Positions 7,024-14,146 of a stretch of 14,146 nucleotides of DNA are shown piece after piece. The stretch covers positions 1 through 14,146 of the forward strand of contig CAMDOY010000055.1 of the NCBI GenBank assembly GCA_945903655.1. The letters are read 5' to 3'. Each line of letters begins with the position of its first letter. Within the stretch, counting starts at the first letter, position 1. The position numbers and the translations under genes are program-made. The notes under the pieces were generated by a model that had not been told where the DNA came from, made no database searches, and was given only the letters and a program-made list of their open reading frames with translations. This stretch comes from Rhizobium sp. Q54. GTDB lineage: Bacteria; Pseudomonadota; Alphaproteobacteria; Rhizobiales; Beijerinckiaceae.

Positions 7024-8664
7024 TCAGGCGCCGCGAACGATATCAATCATGGCTGAAGGATCGGTTGGTGGTTCATCGCCGCGCCAGGCCACATGTCCAT
7101 CAGGGCGCACGAGACAAAAGCGCTGTTCATAGGCCGCAGCAGCCGACGCCTCCTCGATGAATTGAACGCTCAAGGGCACGCCGCGCTCCCGCGCTGCTTC
7201 GGTCAGTTGTGCGCAATCGTCCGGGGCGCCGCCGAAACAGAGCAGCGCAAATCCGCGTCCAAACAAATCGAGCGTCGAGCGCCCATCGGCCAGCCAGACA
7301 TGGGGCGCACGATGACCCGGTCCGGATGTGGGCGTGTAGCTGGCGGCTTCGCTCTGGGGCGTCGGGGTTCCATCGGGAACAATGATCGGCGAATGATCGT
7401 AATGATAGCCGAGGTGTATGCCGATGGGGGCGAAATGCTTTATTTTGGGAGGAAGACTGGCGGCGATATCGGCGCGCTGGCGCTCGCCCTCAGCATCTTC
7501 GTTCTCGATGTCGCCCACGGCGGAAAAGATATCCCCGCTGCGGGCGTAATTATCGGCGGCCTCAAGTGTGTTGCGCAATCCGATGGGCCGACGTTCCCGG
7601 TCATAGGAGCCCAAGAGCGACGGTCCTCCCCAGCCCGCGAGCGTCGCTTCGATTTTCCAGGCGAGATCGACCGCGTCGCCGACGCCCGTGTTCATGCCAA
7701 ATCCGCCCGTGGGCACGAAAAGATGGCAGGCGTCGCCAGCAAGAAAGACCCGTCGCGTTCCGTAGGTCTCCGCGACGAGTTGGCGCGGGATCCAGTCCAG
7801 CGCCGAAATCAGTTCAACCTCCATCTCCACACCGATGGCCGCCTTGATGAGGGCCACGGGGTCCTCGATATGCGGCTTCTCGCCCGGAGAAAAATAGCGA
7901 TTAAACACCCATTCGTCGCCGCCATCGATCGTATAGATGGTCCCCCCGCAGCCCGGGGCCAGCGGCCAATACATGACGCCGGCCTTTGCGCCGAGCAGCG
8001 CGCGCAACCCTGGCGCACGAAAATAAAGACCAAGCGCTGCGCCGAGGGCCCCGCGACCGGAAAGGGCGATCCCAAGACCTTCGCGAACAGGGCTGGCGGC
8101 GCCGTCGCAACCCACCAGAAAATCGGCAGTGATGATCTGCGATGCTCCGGTGCCCTCGTTGACCAGTCGCGCTTCAACGCGGCTGTCGTTTTCCGTGAAA
8201 GACTCCAGTCGCCAGCCCCGCCGAAACTCAACACCGGGCTGGGCGGTGATATGGGCGTCAAGGACACGCTCGAGCGGCGCCTGCGCCGTCCAGGTCTTGT
8301 AAAAGGGAGAGGCGCTGGTCTCGGGAATGTCTCTGGCGAGTTCCTCGCGACGCTCGTCCAGATCGTCAATGGAGGGAATGGGGAACCGATGGATTTCGCG
8401 ACCCAGCATGCGCGTCACATAAATCACATCGAGCCTTTGCCCCCGGGGGACGCCTGCATCGATCACCTGCTGATCAAGGCCAAGGCGACGGAAATGCTCC
8501 ATGCTCCGCACCCCGATAGAGATCGCCCGGGGGTGCGGATTGATGGAGGTTCTGGACTCCACCATCAGATAAGCGACGCCGCGCCAGGCTAGATCGCTCG
8601 CCAGGGTGAGGCCGACAGGACCCGCGCCGACAATGAGGACGGGAACATGATGATTCGCGCTCAT
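7024..8664 (-). CDS. FAD-dependent monooxygenase, class A (TfdB/phenol hydroxylase type)
   Basis: The product is a 546-residue single-component aromatic-type hydroxylase using NAD(P)H and O2. Visible motifs are GAGPVG (13-18) for the FAD ADP moiety, the CDG motif (186-188) shared by the PHBH family, and GDACHLFVPTGGFGMNTG (310-327), which binds the flavin ribityl chain. The segment from about 440 to the end, starting APHVWLADG, resembles the thioredoxin-like C-terminal domain of phenol hydroxylase, TfdB and MhpA enzymes. The start at MSANHH is chosen because AAGGAAAG lies 7 bases upstream; a TTG 36 bases earlier lacks such a site. It lies 155 bp downstream of a TctC gene and 111 bp upstream of the molybdopterin-subunit gene, all in one direction, which suggests joint use on one substrate. 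The exact substrate (phenol, hydroxybenzoate or other ring) cannot be read. Confidence 0.9.
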   Translation of the reverse strand: MSANHHVPVLIVGAGPVGLTLASDLAWRGVAYLMVESRTSINPHPRAISIGVRSMEHFRRLGLDQQVIDAGVPRGQRLDVIYVTRMLGREIHRFPIPSIDDLDERREELARDIPETSASPFYKTWTAQAPLERVLDAHITAQPGVEFRRGWRLESFTENDSRVEARLVNEGTGASQIITADFLVGCDGAASPVREGLGIALSGRGALGAALGLYFRAPGLRALLGAKAGVMYWPLAPGCGGTIYTIDGGDEWVFNRYFSPGEKPHIEDPVALIKAAIGVEMEVELISALDWIPRQLVAETYGTRRVFLAGDACHLFVPTGGFGMNTGVGDAVDLAWKIEATLAGWGGPSLLGSYDRERRPIGLRNTLEAADNYARSGDIFSAVGDIENEDAEGERQRADIAASLPPKIKHFAPIGIHLGYHYDHSPIIVPDGTPTPQSEAASYTPTSGPGHRAPHVWLADGRSTLDLFGRGFALLCFGGAPDDCAQLTEAARERGVPLSVQFIEEASAAAAYEQRFCLVRPDGHVAWRGDEPPTDPSAMIDIVRGA

Positions 8665-8690
8665 GGATGATCTTTCCTTCAGCGCCCGAG

Positions 8691-8719
8691 GCCAGCGCAA
8701 CCCCTCTTGGGGCGCTGGC
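8691..8719. other. Strong stem-loop between the TctC gene and the FAD monooxygenase gene
   Basis: GCCAGCGC (8691-8698) and GCGCTGGC (8712-8719) are perfect 8-bp arms. Inside, a CCC/GGG stem closes a small loop. On the minus strand no U-run follows, so it is not an intrinsic terminator. It sits 27 bases before the monooxygenase ATG and about 100 bases after the TctC stop. It may protect the upstream mRNA or tune expression within the operon. Confidence 0.5.
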
Positions 8720-8819
8720 GGATGTCAATCAATGATCAGTCGGGAGAGGTGGGCCAACCGATGATGGCGAAGGCGACCGACCCTTTACCTGTCACGCCGC
8801 CCTCAATATTGCGTGGTCA

Positions 8820-9851
8820 TCAGCGGTCGGGCGCAATCATTTTACGCGCGCGCTCCACGATATCTGGCGAGGAGGTGAAAATCTTCTCCACGACATTTTG
8901 CACTTCGGCGCCGTTGATGGGGTCGATATTCAGCTGTGCCTTGTTGGCGTCGGCGAGAAATTCCTCATCCTTCATGGTCTTCAAGAAAGCTTCGCGCAGC
9001 AGTGTGACACGATCTTCGGGCACGCCGTTGGGCACAAAGAACATGCGGCTGAACACCTGTTGCGCCACGATCAGATCTGCGACCGGCCTGTCGGCTTCGG
9101 ACACGAATTGATTGAAGTTCGGCACACCCATCTTCGTCAGTTCAGGATCAGGCGTGACGCCAAATTGCACGATGATGTTGATCTGCTTGTCGCGCAGCCA
9201 CTGACTGCGAGCGGTCTTGATGGTTGACCAGTCAAAACCACAGAGACCTTCAACCTCGCCCCTTTCGGTCGCCAGAAACATATCGGCTCCCCCCTGATAG
9301 CCTGACACCATCTGGAACTGGCTCTTGGTGAGGGCGTTGGCCATCAAGGTATAGTCCCGCGAGGAACCGCCGGATTGCGATGCCCCCACAATGGATTTCA
9401 TGTGGATCGCGTCTTCAAAGGTCTTCACCTTGGACGTGTGGAACATCGCACAGATTCGGGCGCCGGCCTCCGCCGTGCCGAGATATTGAAACTTGCGGGG
9501 ATCGAAACGCGGCTTCACGCTTTCCAGAAGCGGTGCCATGATGGCGCCGGGGAATACGGAGCCGATGAAGGTGCCATCCTTGGCCGCTTGCAATTCCATG
9601 AATTCCGCCGCCTTCATGCTGCCTGCGCCCGGCATGTTCTGCACGACTGTCTCGGGGCGTCCGTCAATATGCTTGCTCATGTGGCGTGCGATGAAGCGCA
9701 CATAGGAATCGAGCCCCGCGCCTGCGGTGCCGCCCACAATGAAATTGATCCGCTTGCCCTCATAAAAGCTGGCTGCAGAAGCGGGGGTGAGCGCGAAGGA
9801 GGACGCGCATAAGGCGATCATGACCAGTCGCGACAATATCCTGATGTCCAT
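8820..9851 (-). CDS. TctC/Bug-family substrate-binding protein
   Basis: This encodes a periplasmic binding protein for an organic acid. The chosen start, the ATG at 9851, gives 343 residues, the same length as the two other TctC proteins here. AAAGGG lies seven bases upstream of it, while the ATGs at 9854 and 9869 have poorer or no sites. The signal peptide is cut near ASA (about residue 27). Family signatures are GGTAGAGLD (first loop), NMPGAGSM, KDGT, then GYQGGAD...ERGEVEG and WLRDKQINIIVQ. It is the first gene of a possible minus-strand operon with the FAD monooxygenase and molybdopterin subunit, so its ligand is probably the substrate of those enzymes (inference). TctAB membrane subunits are absent. 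The protein may also act as a ligand sensor, as known for BctC-type Bug proteins. Confidence 0.9.
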   Translation of the reverse strand: MDIRILSRLVMIALCASSFALTPASAASFYEGKRINFIVGGTAGAGLDSYVRFIARHMSKHIDGRPETVVQNMPGAGSMKAAEFMELQAAKDGTFIGSVFPGAIMAPLLESVKPRFDPRKFQYLGTAEAGARICAMFHTSKVKTFEDAIHMKSIVGASQSGGSSRDYTLMANALTKSQFQMVSGYQGGADMFLATERGEVEGLCGFDWSTIKTARSQWLRDKQINIIVQFGVTPDPELTKMGVPNFNQFVSEADRPVADLIVAQQVFSRMFFVPNGVPEDRVTLLREAFLKTMKDEEFLADANKAQLNIDPINGAEVQNVVEKIFTSSPDIVERARKMIAPDR

Positions 9852-10129
9852 CATGTGACCCTTTACCATGCCGATGTTCTATTTGGCCGCAGCCTGATTG
9901 ATGGCGCTGGTCTGCCATCGTCAAGGGGCCGCTGCCCAAGTGATCTGGAGGAATAAAGCGCCTGTCTTCCCTTCGCCCCATGCCTCAGATCGATGAGTTG
10001 TTGGAATACTAGCACATACTTTGGCGGGCTCAATGAGGATAGACGCCGTGCTTGTCAAATGGACTTGATCGGAGCAAATCTATCCTCGGTTCAGCCCCAC
10101 TTTGCGGAAAAACAGGTCAGGATCCCACC
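9852..10129. other. Divergent intergenic region between the TctC operon and the SDR gene
   Basis: About 280 bp should hold both divergent promoters. I could not fix a convincing -35/-10 pair for either; a TTGACG on the minus strand (9919-9924) lacks a good -10. The only clear element is the inverted repeat at 10035-10087, listed separately. An open frame starting at 10052 runs in frame into the SDR gene but has no SDR-like residues before the ATG at 10130. Confidence 0.35.
10035..10087. promoter_or_regulatory. Perfect 9-bp inverted repeat upstream of the SDR gene
   Basis: GAGGATAGA (10035-10043) and TCTATCCTC (10079-10087) are exact reverse complements separated by 35 bp, centre to centre 44 bp (about four helical turns). 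They lie 43-95 bp before the SDR ATG, in the divergent spacer. This could be a paired operator for a regulator that loops DNA, or a leader hairpin. No regulator gene is present in the window. Confidence 0.4.
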
Positions 10130-10924
10130 ATGCCCGTTTCGCCAGACGACGACGTATTGAAAAGCCTGGATCTCAGGGGGCGAGGCTATGTGGTCATTGG
10201 CGCGGGGCAGGGCATCGGGGCCGCCACTTGCCGCGCGCTGGCGGGTTTAGGCGCGCGCCTCCTGTGCGTCGATAACGATATTGTGCGCGGCGCGGCGATC
10301 GCGCAGGAAACCGGTGGTTCAGCCGTGGTGGCGGATGTGACGAAACGGGCCGATGTGGCGCGTGTCTTCGCTGAGGCCCATGACCTCTTTGGTCAGGACC
10401 TCAGCGGCGCAGTGGATATCGTGGGAATGGCGAGGATCGGGCCCTTGGGCTCTCTCACGGATGAAGACTGGGATGAGCAATTTGATATCGTCCTGCGCCA
10501 TGCCTTCCTCACGATACAGATCGGCGGTGAGCGGCTGGCAGCGCGCGGCGGTGGATCTTTGGCCTTCGTCGGCTCCATTTCCGGCCATCTCAGCATCGCC
10601 GGTCAGTCGGCCTATGGCGCAGCCAAGGCCGCCCTGCATCATCTCGTGGAAACGGCGGCGCATGAACTGGGCCCAAGACAAGTGCGTGTGAACGCCGTCG
10701 CGCCGAGTTTCGTGCGCACGCCCCGTTTGCTGGGTTTGGGCGCCGATTTCTGGAACGGCATTTCAGCGGCGCTGCCGTTGCGCCGCCCTGCGGAGCCATC
10801 TGAAATAGCGAAGGCTCTGGTTTTCTTGCTGTCGGATATGTCGACCTGCATGACCGGCGCAATCATGCCCGTGGATGGCGGCTTGGCTAATGTCGCCGCC
10901 GTCAAAGGGTTTTTGCAAGAGTGA
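10130..10924 (+). CDS. SDR-family oxidoreductase (probably NAD-dependent)
   Basis: The product is a 264-residue short-chain dehydrogenase/reductase that interconverts an alcohol and a ketone. The nucleotide loop is GAGQGIG (24-30). Asp48 at the end of the second strand (CVDND) favours NAD over NADP. The catalytic set Ser149, Tyr162 and Lys166 (YGAAK) is intact. Two normally conserved spots differ: the NNAG motif reads GMAR (99-102), and the tetrad Asn position in helix 4 reads Val121 (FDIVLRHAF). The C-terminus has the usual TGAIMPVDGG. ATG 10130 is chosen because the SDR fold begins just after it and AGGA lies about six bases upstream; an earlier ATG at 10052 adds 26 unlike residues. It is divergent from the TctC/monooxygenase operon and likely oxidises an intermediate of the same pathway (inference). 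Confidence 0.9.
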   Translation: MPVSPDDDVLKSLDLRGRGYVVIGAGQGIGAATCRALAGLGARLLCVDNDIVRGAAIAQETGGSAVVADVTKRADVARVFAEAHDLFGQDLSGAVDIVGMARIGPLGSLTDEDWDEQFDIVLRHAFLTIQIGGERLAARGGGSLAFVGSISGHLSIAGQSAYGAAKAALHHLVETAAHELGPRQVRVNAVAPSFVRTPRLLGLGADFWNGISAALPLRRPAEPSEIAKALVFLLSDMSTCMTGAIMPVDGGLANVAAVKGFLQE

Positions 10925-10927
10925 AAA

Positions 10928-10959
10928 ACCGGAAAGCGATCTCTCGCCTCGGTAGTTTT
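10928..10959 (+). terminator. Probable terminator after the SDR gene
   Basis: Nested stems ACCG/CGGT (10928-10931, 10950-10953) and GCGA/TCGC (10936-10939, 10944-10947, loop TCTC) are followed by AGTTTT. They lie four bases after the TGA, between convergent genes. The stem is short and interrupted, so confidence is moderate. Confidence 0.45.
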
Positions 10960-10990
10960 GATCCATTTTCAACGCCGCAAGGCTCGCGCC

Positions 10991-12022
10991 TCATGGATTG
11001 AGCAAAACACGCAAGCGATCCCTGACATTGATTGGCGTCGCCTGAATGGAATCGAGCATTTTCTGCATGGCCTCGCCATTGGTTTCCTGCGGTTCGTCGC
11101 CGCCGTTGGACTTGGCGAATTCAGCGCGCAGCTCCTTGTCGGCGAAGGCCTGCGTCCAGGCCTTGCGCATGTCGGCGATGCGCTCGGGTTGCATGGCTGG
11201 CGGGCCAAGGTAGGGTCTGCCCAGACCGCGCGGCGTCGCCATCACGCGGATCATGGCTTGCTTGTCGGGTGTGTCCGCGAGATCGAGCGCCATGGGAACG
11301 TCTTTTGCGCCGGGCTCCGGTTGAAGACCGAGCTGCACGAGGAAGTTCAGTTTCTTCTCCTTGAGCCAGTCGGGTTTGGATGGTTTGATGGAAGCAAACC
11401 CAAAGGCGCAGCGTCCATCAACCTCGCCGCGCTCCAGCGCAAGCGCTGTCTCCTGCGTGCCAAGATATCCCGTGATGACGCGGAATTTCGTGCCCAGCAC
11501 TTCGTTGAGCACCAGCGGTTCGGTGTCGGTGGCCGATCCTGCCCCCGTGCCCGCCACCGTCACTTCGCGCGTCTTTGCGTCTTCAAGCGTCTTCACCGGG
11601 TTTGTATGCCAGGTCGTGCACAGACCATTGTCCCTGTCGGTGGCGCCGATGGCGACAAAATCGGCGATGCCATAGGCGGGCCGACGCGGTCCGATCAAGG
11701 GATCCAGCAGGGGGCCTGAGGCAAAAGCCCCAATCCAGGTTCCGTCCTTGGGCGCTTGGGAATGAAGGTATTCGAGCACCCGTACGCCGCCAGCGCCGGG
11801 CATGTTCTGCGCGAGCACCTGCGGGTTGCCCGGGAGATATTTGCCAAGATACCGCGCGAGAATGCGTGCGCCGACATCAATCCCGCCGCCCGCCGTGCCC
11901 GCTATATTGATCAGCACGACCTTGTTCTTGTAGTAGCCCTCAGGCGTTTGCGCGACCGCCAGGCTCGGCGCGCCCCACAGCGCCAGGACAACCAGGCTGA
12001 TGGGTTTTGTGACGTTCAACAT
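10991..12022 (-). CDS. TctC/Bug-family substrate-binding protein
   Basis: This is the third periplasmic binding protein of this family in the window, again 343 residues. The signal peptide is cut near AVA (about residue 24). The mature part has AGTAGGGID (first ligand loop), NMPGAGGV, KDGT, GYLGTQE...ERGEVDG and WLKEKKLNFLVQ. The Cys-bearing segment DRDNGLCTTWH resembles GARICAMFH of the TctC protein at 8820-9851, so these two are probably closer to each other than to the one at 466-1497. A run of six G residues lies five bases before the ATG and can serve as ribosome-binding site. It lies in the same direction as the CoA-transferase gene upstream, with 224 bp between them holding an SDR remnant. 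Its stop faces the SDR gene. The ligand is unknown; an organic acid is likely from the family. Confidence 0.9.
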   Translation of the reverse strand: MLNVTKPISLVVLALWGAPSLAVAQTPEGYYKNKVVLINIAGTAGGGIDVGARILARYLGKYLPGNPQVLAQNMPGAGGVRVLEYLHSQAPKDGTWIGAFASGPLLDPLIGPRRPAYGIADFVAIGATDRDNGLCTTWHTNPVKTLEDAKTREVTVAGTGAGSATDTEPLVLNEVLGTKFRVITGYLGTQETALALERGEVDGRCAFGFASIKPSKPDWLKEKKLNFLVQLGLQPEPGAKDVPMALDLADTPDKQAMIRVMATPRGLGRPYLGPPAMQPERIADMRKAWTQAFADKELRAEFAKSNGGDEPQETNGEAMQKMLDSIQATPINVRDRLRVLLNP

Positions 12023-12093
12023 GCGTTCCCCCCAGTGCTTTTTGGTTGAGCGCGCGACCTTGCGATCTCCAAAAACATTCCTTGAGGGAGGAT

Positions 12094-12237
12094 AATGACG
12101 CCAACCCCGCGAAAATCAATGATCGCTTCGGCCTGCCCGAGGAAGTCGCGGCCATGGCGCCCCATCTCGTCGGTCCCCGGGCACGCTATATCACCGGGCG
12201 AACGATCCATGTGAATGGTGGCGTCTGTCTGCCCTGA
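12094..12237 (+). pseudogene. C-terminal remnant of an SDR dehydrogenase gene
   Basis: The plus-strand frame ending at TGA 12235-12237 encodes NPAKINDRFGLPEEVAAM, then PRARYITGRTIHVNGG and VCLP. This is the C-terminal 45 or so residues of a classical SDR: the RxGxPEEVA helix, then the YITGxTIHVNGG strand. The Rossmann fold, the YxxxK catalytic site and any start are gone: upstream lie only about 70 bp before the divergent TctC gene, and residues encoded before 12094 are not SDR-like. It differs clearly from the intact SDR at 10130-10924 (TGAIMPVDGG). Its orientation is opposite to both neighbours, so a deletion or rearrangement probably removed the rest. Confidence 0.75.
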
Positions 12238-12246
12238 AGGGCAGCC

Positions 12247-14146
12247 CTAATCCCCCGCCATGCGCGGACGGTCTACGGTCACCCCTGCGGCGGCGAGCTC
12301 ATCCATCTGCGCTTCGCTCAGGCCGCCAAAGGTGGCGAGGACCTCGCGGGTATGTTCGCCAAAGCAGGGCGAAGCGCGGCGCGCATGCAGACGCTTGCCG
12401 CCGAAGATCAGGGGCAGGCCTGCATAGTCATGGGCGCCGGCCGCCGGATGGTCGAGGCGCACGAACCAGTCGCTGGCGCGCAGATGCGCATCGTCATGGA
12501 GATCGCGCCCATTGCAGACAGGGGCCGCCGGCACGCCCGCCGCTTGCAGGCGATGGGCCAGCGCCTCCCGGGCATGGTGACGGGTAACCGCGCCCAGCAT
12601 GTCTTCCAGAAGGGTGCGATGCTCCACCCGGCCCTTGGACGTGAAGAAGCGGGCATCCCCCAGCCAATCCCTGCGCTCCAGAACTCGACATAGGCTCACC
12701 CATTGCTGATCATCAAAACAGGCGATGGCGATCCACTCGTCGTCCCCAGCCGCAGGGAAAGCGCTATGGGGAGCCGCATCGGGAACAGCGTTTCCCGCAC
12801 GCGGCGTTTCCCGGCCATTGGCGATGTCCGCCAGCAGCAATTCGCCAATCCAGTGCATGGCCGCTTCGCGCTGCGCAATCTCGACATAGACGCCCTCGCC
12901 ATGAACCAGACGGCCATAGAGCGCGGTCAGTGAGGCGGAGGCGCCATGCAGGGCGCCCATGGGATCGAGGTAGGAACTGCCGGAGCCTAGGGGTTCGCTG
13001 TCCCCATAGCCGATGCGATCCGCGATGCCGGCCATGGCCTCCATGGTTGGTCCCAGCCCTATGCGGTGCATGAAGGGTCCTTTTCCCACCGCAGGCATCT
13101 CGATCATGCTCAGCGCGGGGTTGATGCGGCTCGCCGCCTCGTAACCCAGCCCCAGCCGGTCCAGCGCGCCAGGCCGGAAGTTGGTGACCAGCAGATCGAT
13201 TTTCGGCAGCATGTCGCGAATGATGGCCTGCGCGCGCGGCGACTTCAGATCCATCGCAACATCGTATTTCTCATGGTTCTGCGCATTGAAGCGCGCGCAG
13301 CGGTCATAGGGGCGCTCGCCCGCCACCCCGTCCGGATATTGCTCCAGCTTCGTTGGCTTCAGCGGGCCGCGCCAGGAATCGAGCCACTCCGGCCCCTCGA
13401 TCTTCACGACCTTCGCGCCGAGGATCGCGAGGATCTTCGTCGACATGGGCCCCGCCCAGGCCGTGGTGAAGTCGAGCACGGACAGGCCTTCCAGAGGGCG
13501 CGGCGATTGCGGGGTCGCGGGAGGTGGCGCCTTGCGAATCGCGCCTTCGGGTCCATGCTGCTCCTTGCCCAAAGTCGGCGCTGGCCGGTTGCGCTGCGCC
13601 GGTCGTTTCGGGATATGAAACAGAGGCCCCAGCTGGCGGCGTTCGACGCCGTCGATTGCGATGTCTTGCCAAAAGCAGCGGTGGGCGAGATGCGCTTCAT
13701 CGCGCAGCGTGAGCGCGGTCTCCACCTTGGCGATGACCAGATTTACTTTCTCCGCAGCTGCGATGAGGCTCGCCAGCGATACGCCAACTACGCGGGCGTT
13801 CACCTCCGCCGTCGCCTCGTTCCAGTTCGTCTGGATCAGAGACCACGAGGCGAAGCGCGGATCATTGAGGAGCTCGGGCGCCTCGATGACGTCGCAAACC
13901 GCCTTCCATTGACCACGCGCGCTCCGCACGAAAAGGATTGCGAAACCATCTGCGGCCTGAAGCGTGCATACGGCGCGCGACGGATCGCCGCCGCGCAGCA
14001 TGAGTTGCCCGCTGTAGGCCCAGCGCAGGGAGAAATTCTCCTCCATGGCGCAGGCGGCCTCATGCACGCTCACCTCGACAGGGCCATACTGAAGACCCTG
14101 TCGCCGCCCTCCACAAAGCGCCGCCATCAAGGAAACGTAAAGCCAT
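12247..14146 (-). CDS. Tandem CaiB/BaiF family III CoA-transferase, start beyond window
   Basis: This enzyme moves CoA between an acyl-CoA and a free acid. The frame is open to the window edge (a TTG at 14130 is not the true start). Residue numbers here count from that TTG. The first about 175 residues match the C-terminal half of one CaiB domain (VEVSVHEAACAM, then PELLNDPRFASW and a helix ending in VETALTLRDEAHLAHR). After a Pro-rich linker (about 175-211) a second, complete domain starts with PLEGLSVLDFTTAWAGPMSTKILAILGAKVVKIE. It contains TNFRPGALDRLGLGY and the catalytic-type Asp in SYLDPMGALHG (about 389), and ends near the stop. The protein is therefore a two-domain fusion, a known layout in this family. 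The first domain's Asp would lie outside the window. It is upstream of a TctC gene on the same strand, and probably activates the imported acid or recycles CoA (inference). Confidence 0.88.
   Translation of the reverse strand, partial: WLYVSLMAALCGGRRQGLQYGPVEVSVHEAACAMEENFSLRWAYSGQLMLRGGDPSRAVCTLQAADGFAILFVRSARGQWKAVCDVIEAPELLNDPRFASWSLIQTNWNEATAEVNARVVGVSLASLIAAAEKVNLVIAKVETALTLRDEAHLAHRCFWQDIAIDGVERRQLGPLFHIPKRPAQRNRPAPTLGKEQHGPEGAIRKAPPPATPQSPRPLEGLSVLDFTTAWAGPMSTKILAILGAKVVKIEGPEWLDSWRGPLKPTKLEQYPDGVAGERPYDRCARFNAQNHEKYDVAMDLKSPRAQAIIRDMLPKIDLLVTNFRPGALDRLGLGYEAASRINPALSMIEMPAVGKGPFMHRIGLGPTMEAMAGIADRIGYGDSEPLGSGSSYLDPMGALHGASASLTALYGRLVHGEGVYVEIAQREAAMHWIGELLLADIANGRETPRAGNAVPDAAPHSAFPAAGDDEWIAIACFDDQQWVSLCRVLERRDWLGDARFFTSKGRVEHRTLLEDMLGAVTRHHAREALAHRLQAAGVPAAPVCNGRDLHDDAHLRASDWFVRLDHPAAGAHDYAGLPLIFGGKRLHARRASPCFGEHTREVLATFGGLSEAQMDELAAAGVTVDRPRMAGD

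Noticed and set aside
7093..8592. Long open frame on the plus strand opposite the FAD monooxygenase
   Set aside because: The minus strand encodes clear FAD motifs over the whole length; the plus-strand product resembles nothing and reflects GC-rich codon use.

Overview
This window looks like an accessory chromosomal region of a GC-rich alphaproteobacterium. The order Hyphomicrobiales (Bradyrhizobium/Beijerinckiaceae-like) is my best guess. It rests on the high GC at third codon positions, the abundance of Bug/TctC-type binding proteins, and the mix of a CoxL-like molybdoenzyme, a CaiB-type CoA-transferase and FAD and SDR enzymes. Genus cannot be decided from the sequence alone.

Left part (1-4500). 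The edge carries four ~23-bp units (57-149) that resemble the terminal repeats of an IS21-type element. Then come a lone TctC/Bug periplasmic binding protein gene (466-1497, minus), a gene for an unrecognised secreted protein (1938-2576, minus), and a strikingly AT-rich stretch (about 2861-3060). This stretch lies upstream of two overlapping spore-coat-U (Csu pilin-type) genes on the plus strand. The first is short and may be truncated. The second has two domains and ends at a clear intrinsic terminator. No chaperone or usher gene accompanies them.

Middle part (4582-9851, minus strand). Three genes in one direction, with gaps of 155 and 111 bp, could form an operon: a Bug/TctC binding protein, a class A FAD monooxygenase of the TfdB/phenol hydroxylase type, and the large molybdopterin subunit of a xanthine dehydrogenase/CO dehydrogenase-family enzyme. 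The small Fe-S and medium FAD subunits of that enzyme are absent from the window.

Right part (10130-14146). A plus-strand SDR dehydrogenase gene is divergent from the operon. It converges on a third Bug/TctC gene. Next is a C-terminal remnant of a different SDR gene, then a tandem-fused CaiB/BaiF family III CoA-transferase gene whose start lies beyond the window.

Taken together, 4582-14146 reads as a catabolic gene set for an unknown, probably cyclic or aromatic carboxylic acid: capture in the periplasm (Bug proteins), ring or side-chain hydroxylation (FAD monooxygenase, molybdenum hydroxylase), alcohol/ketone oxidation (SDR) and CoA activation (CoA-transferase). The substrate is not deducible. 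I see no CRISPR array, tRNA, rRNA, phage or defence system, and no clearly unprecedented system. The most unusual points are the orphan spore-coat-U pair behind an AT-rich island, the orphan molybdopterin subunit, the SDR with altered NNAG and Asn positions, the SDR remnant, and three Bug proteins of identical length without membrane partners.
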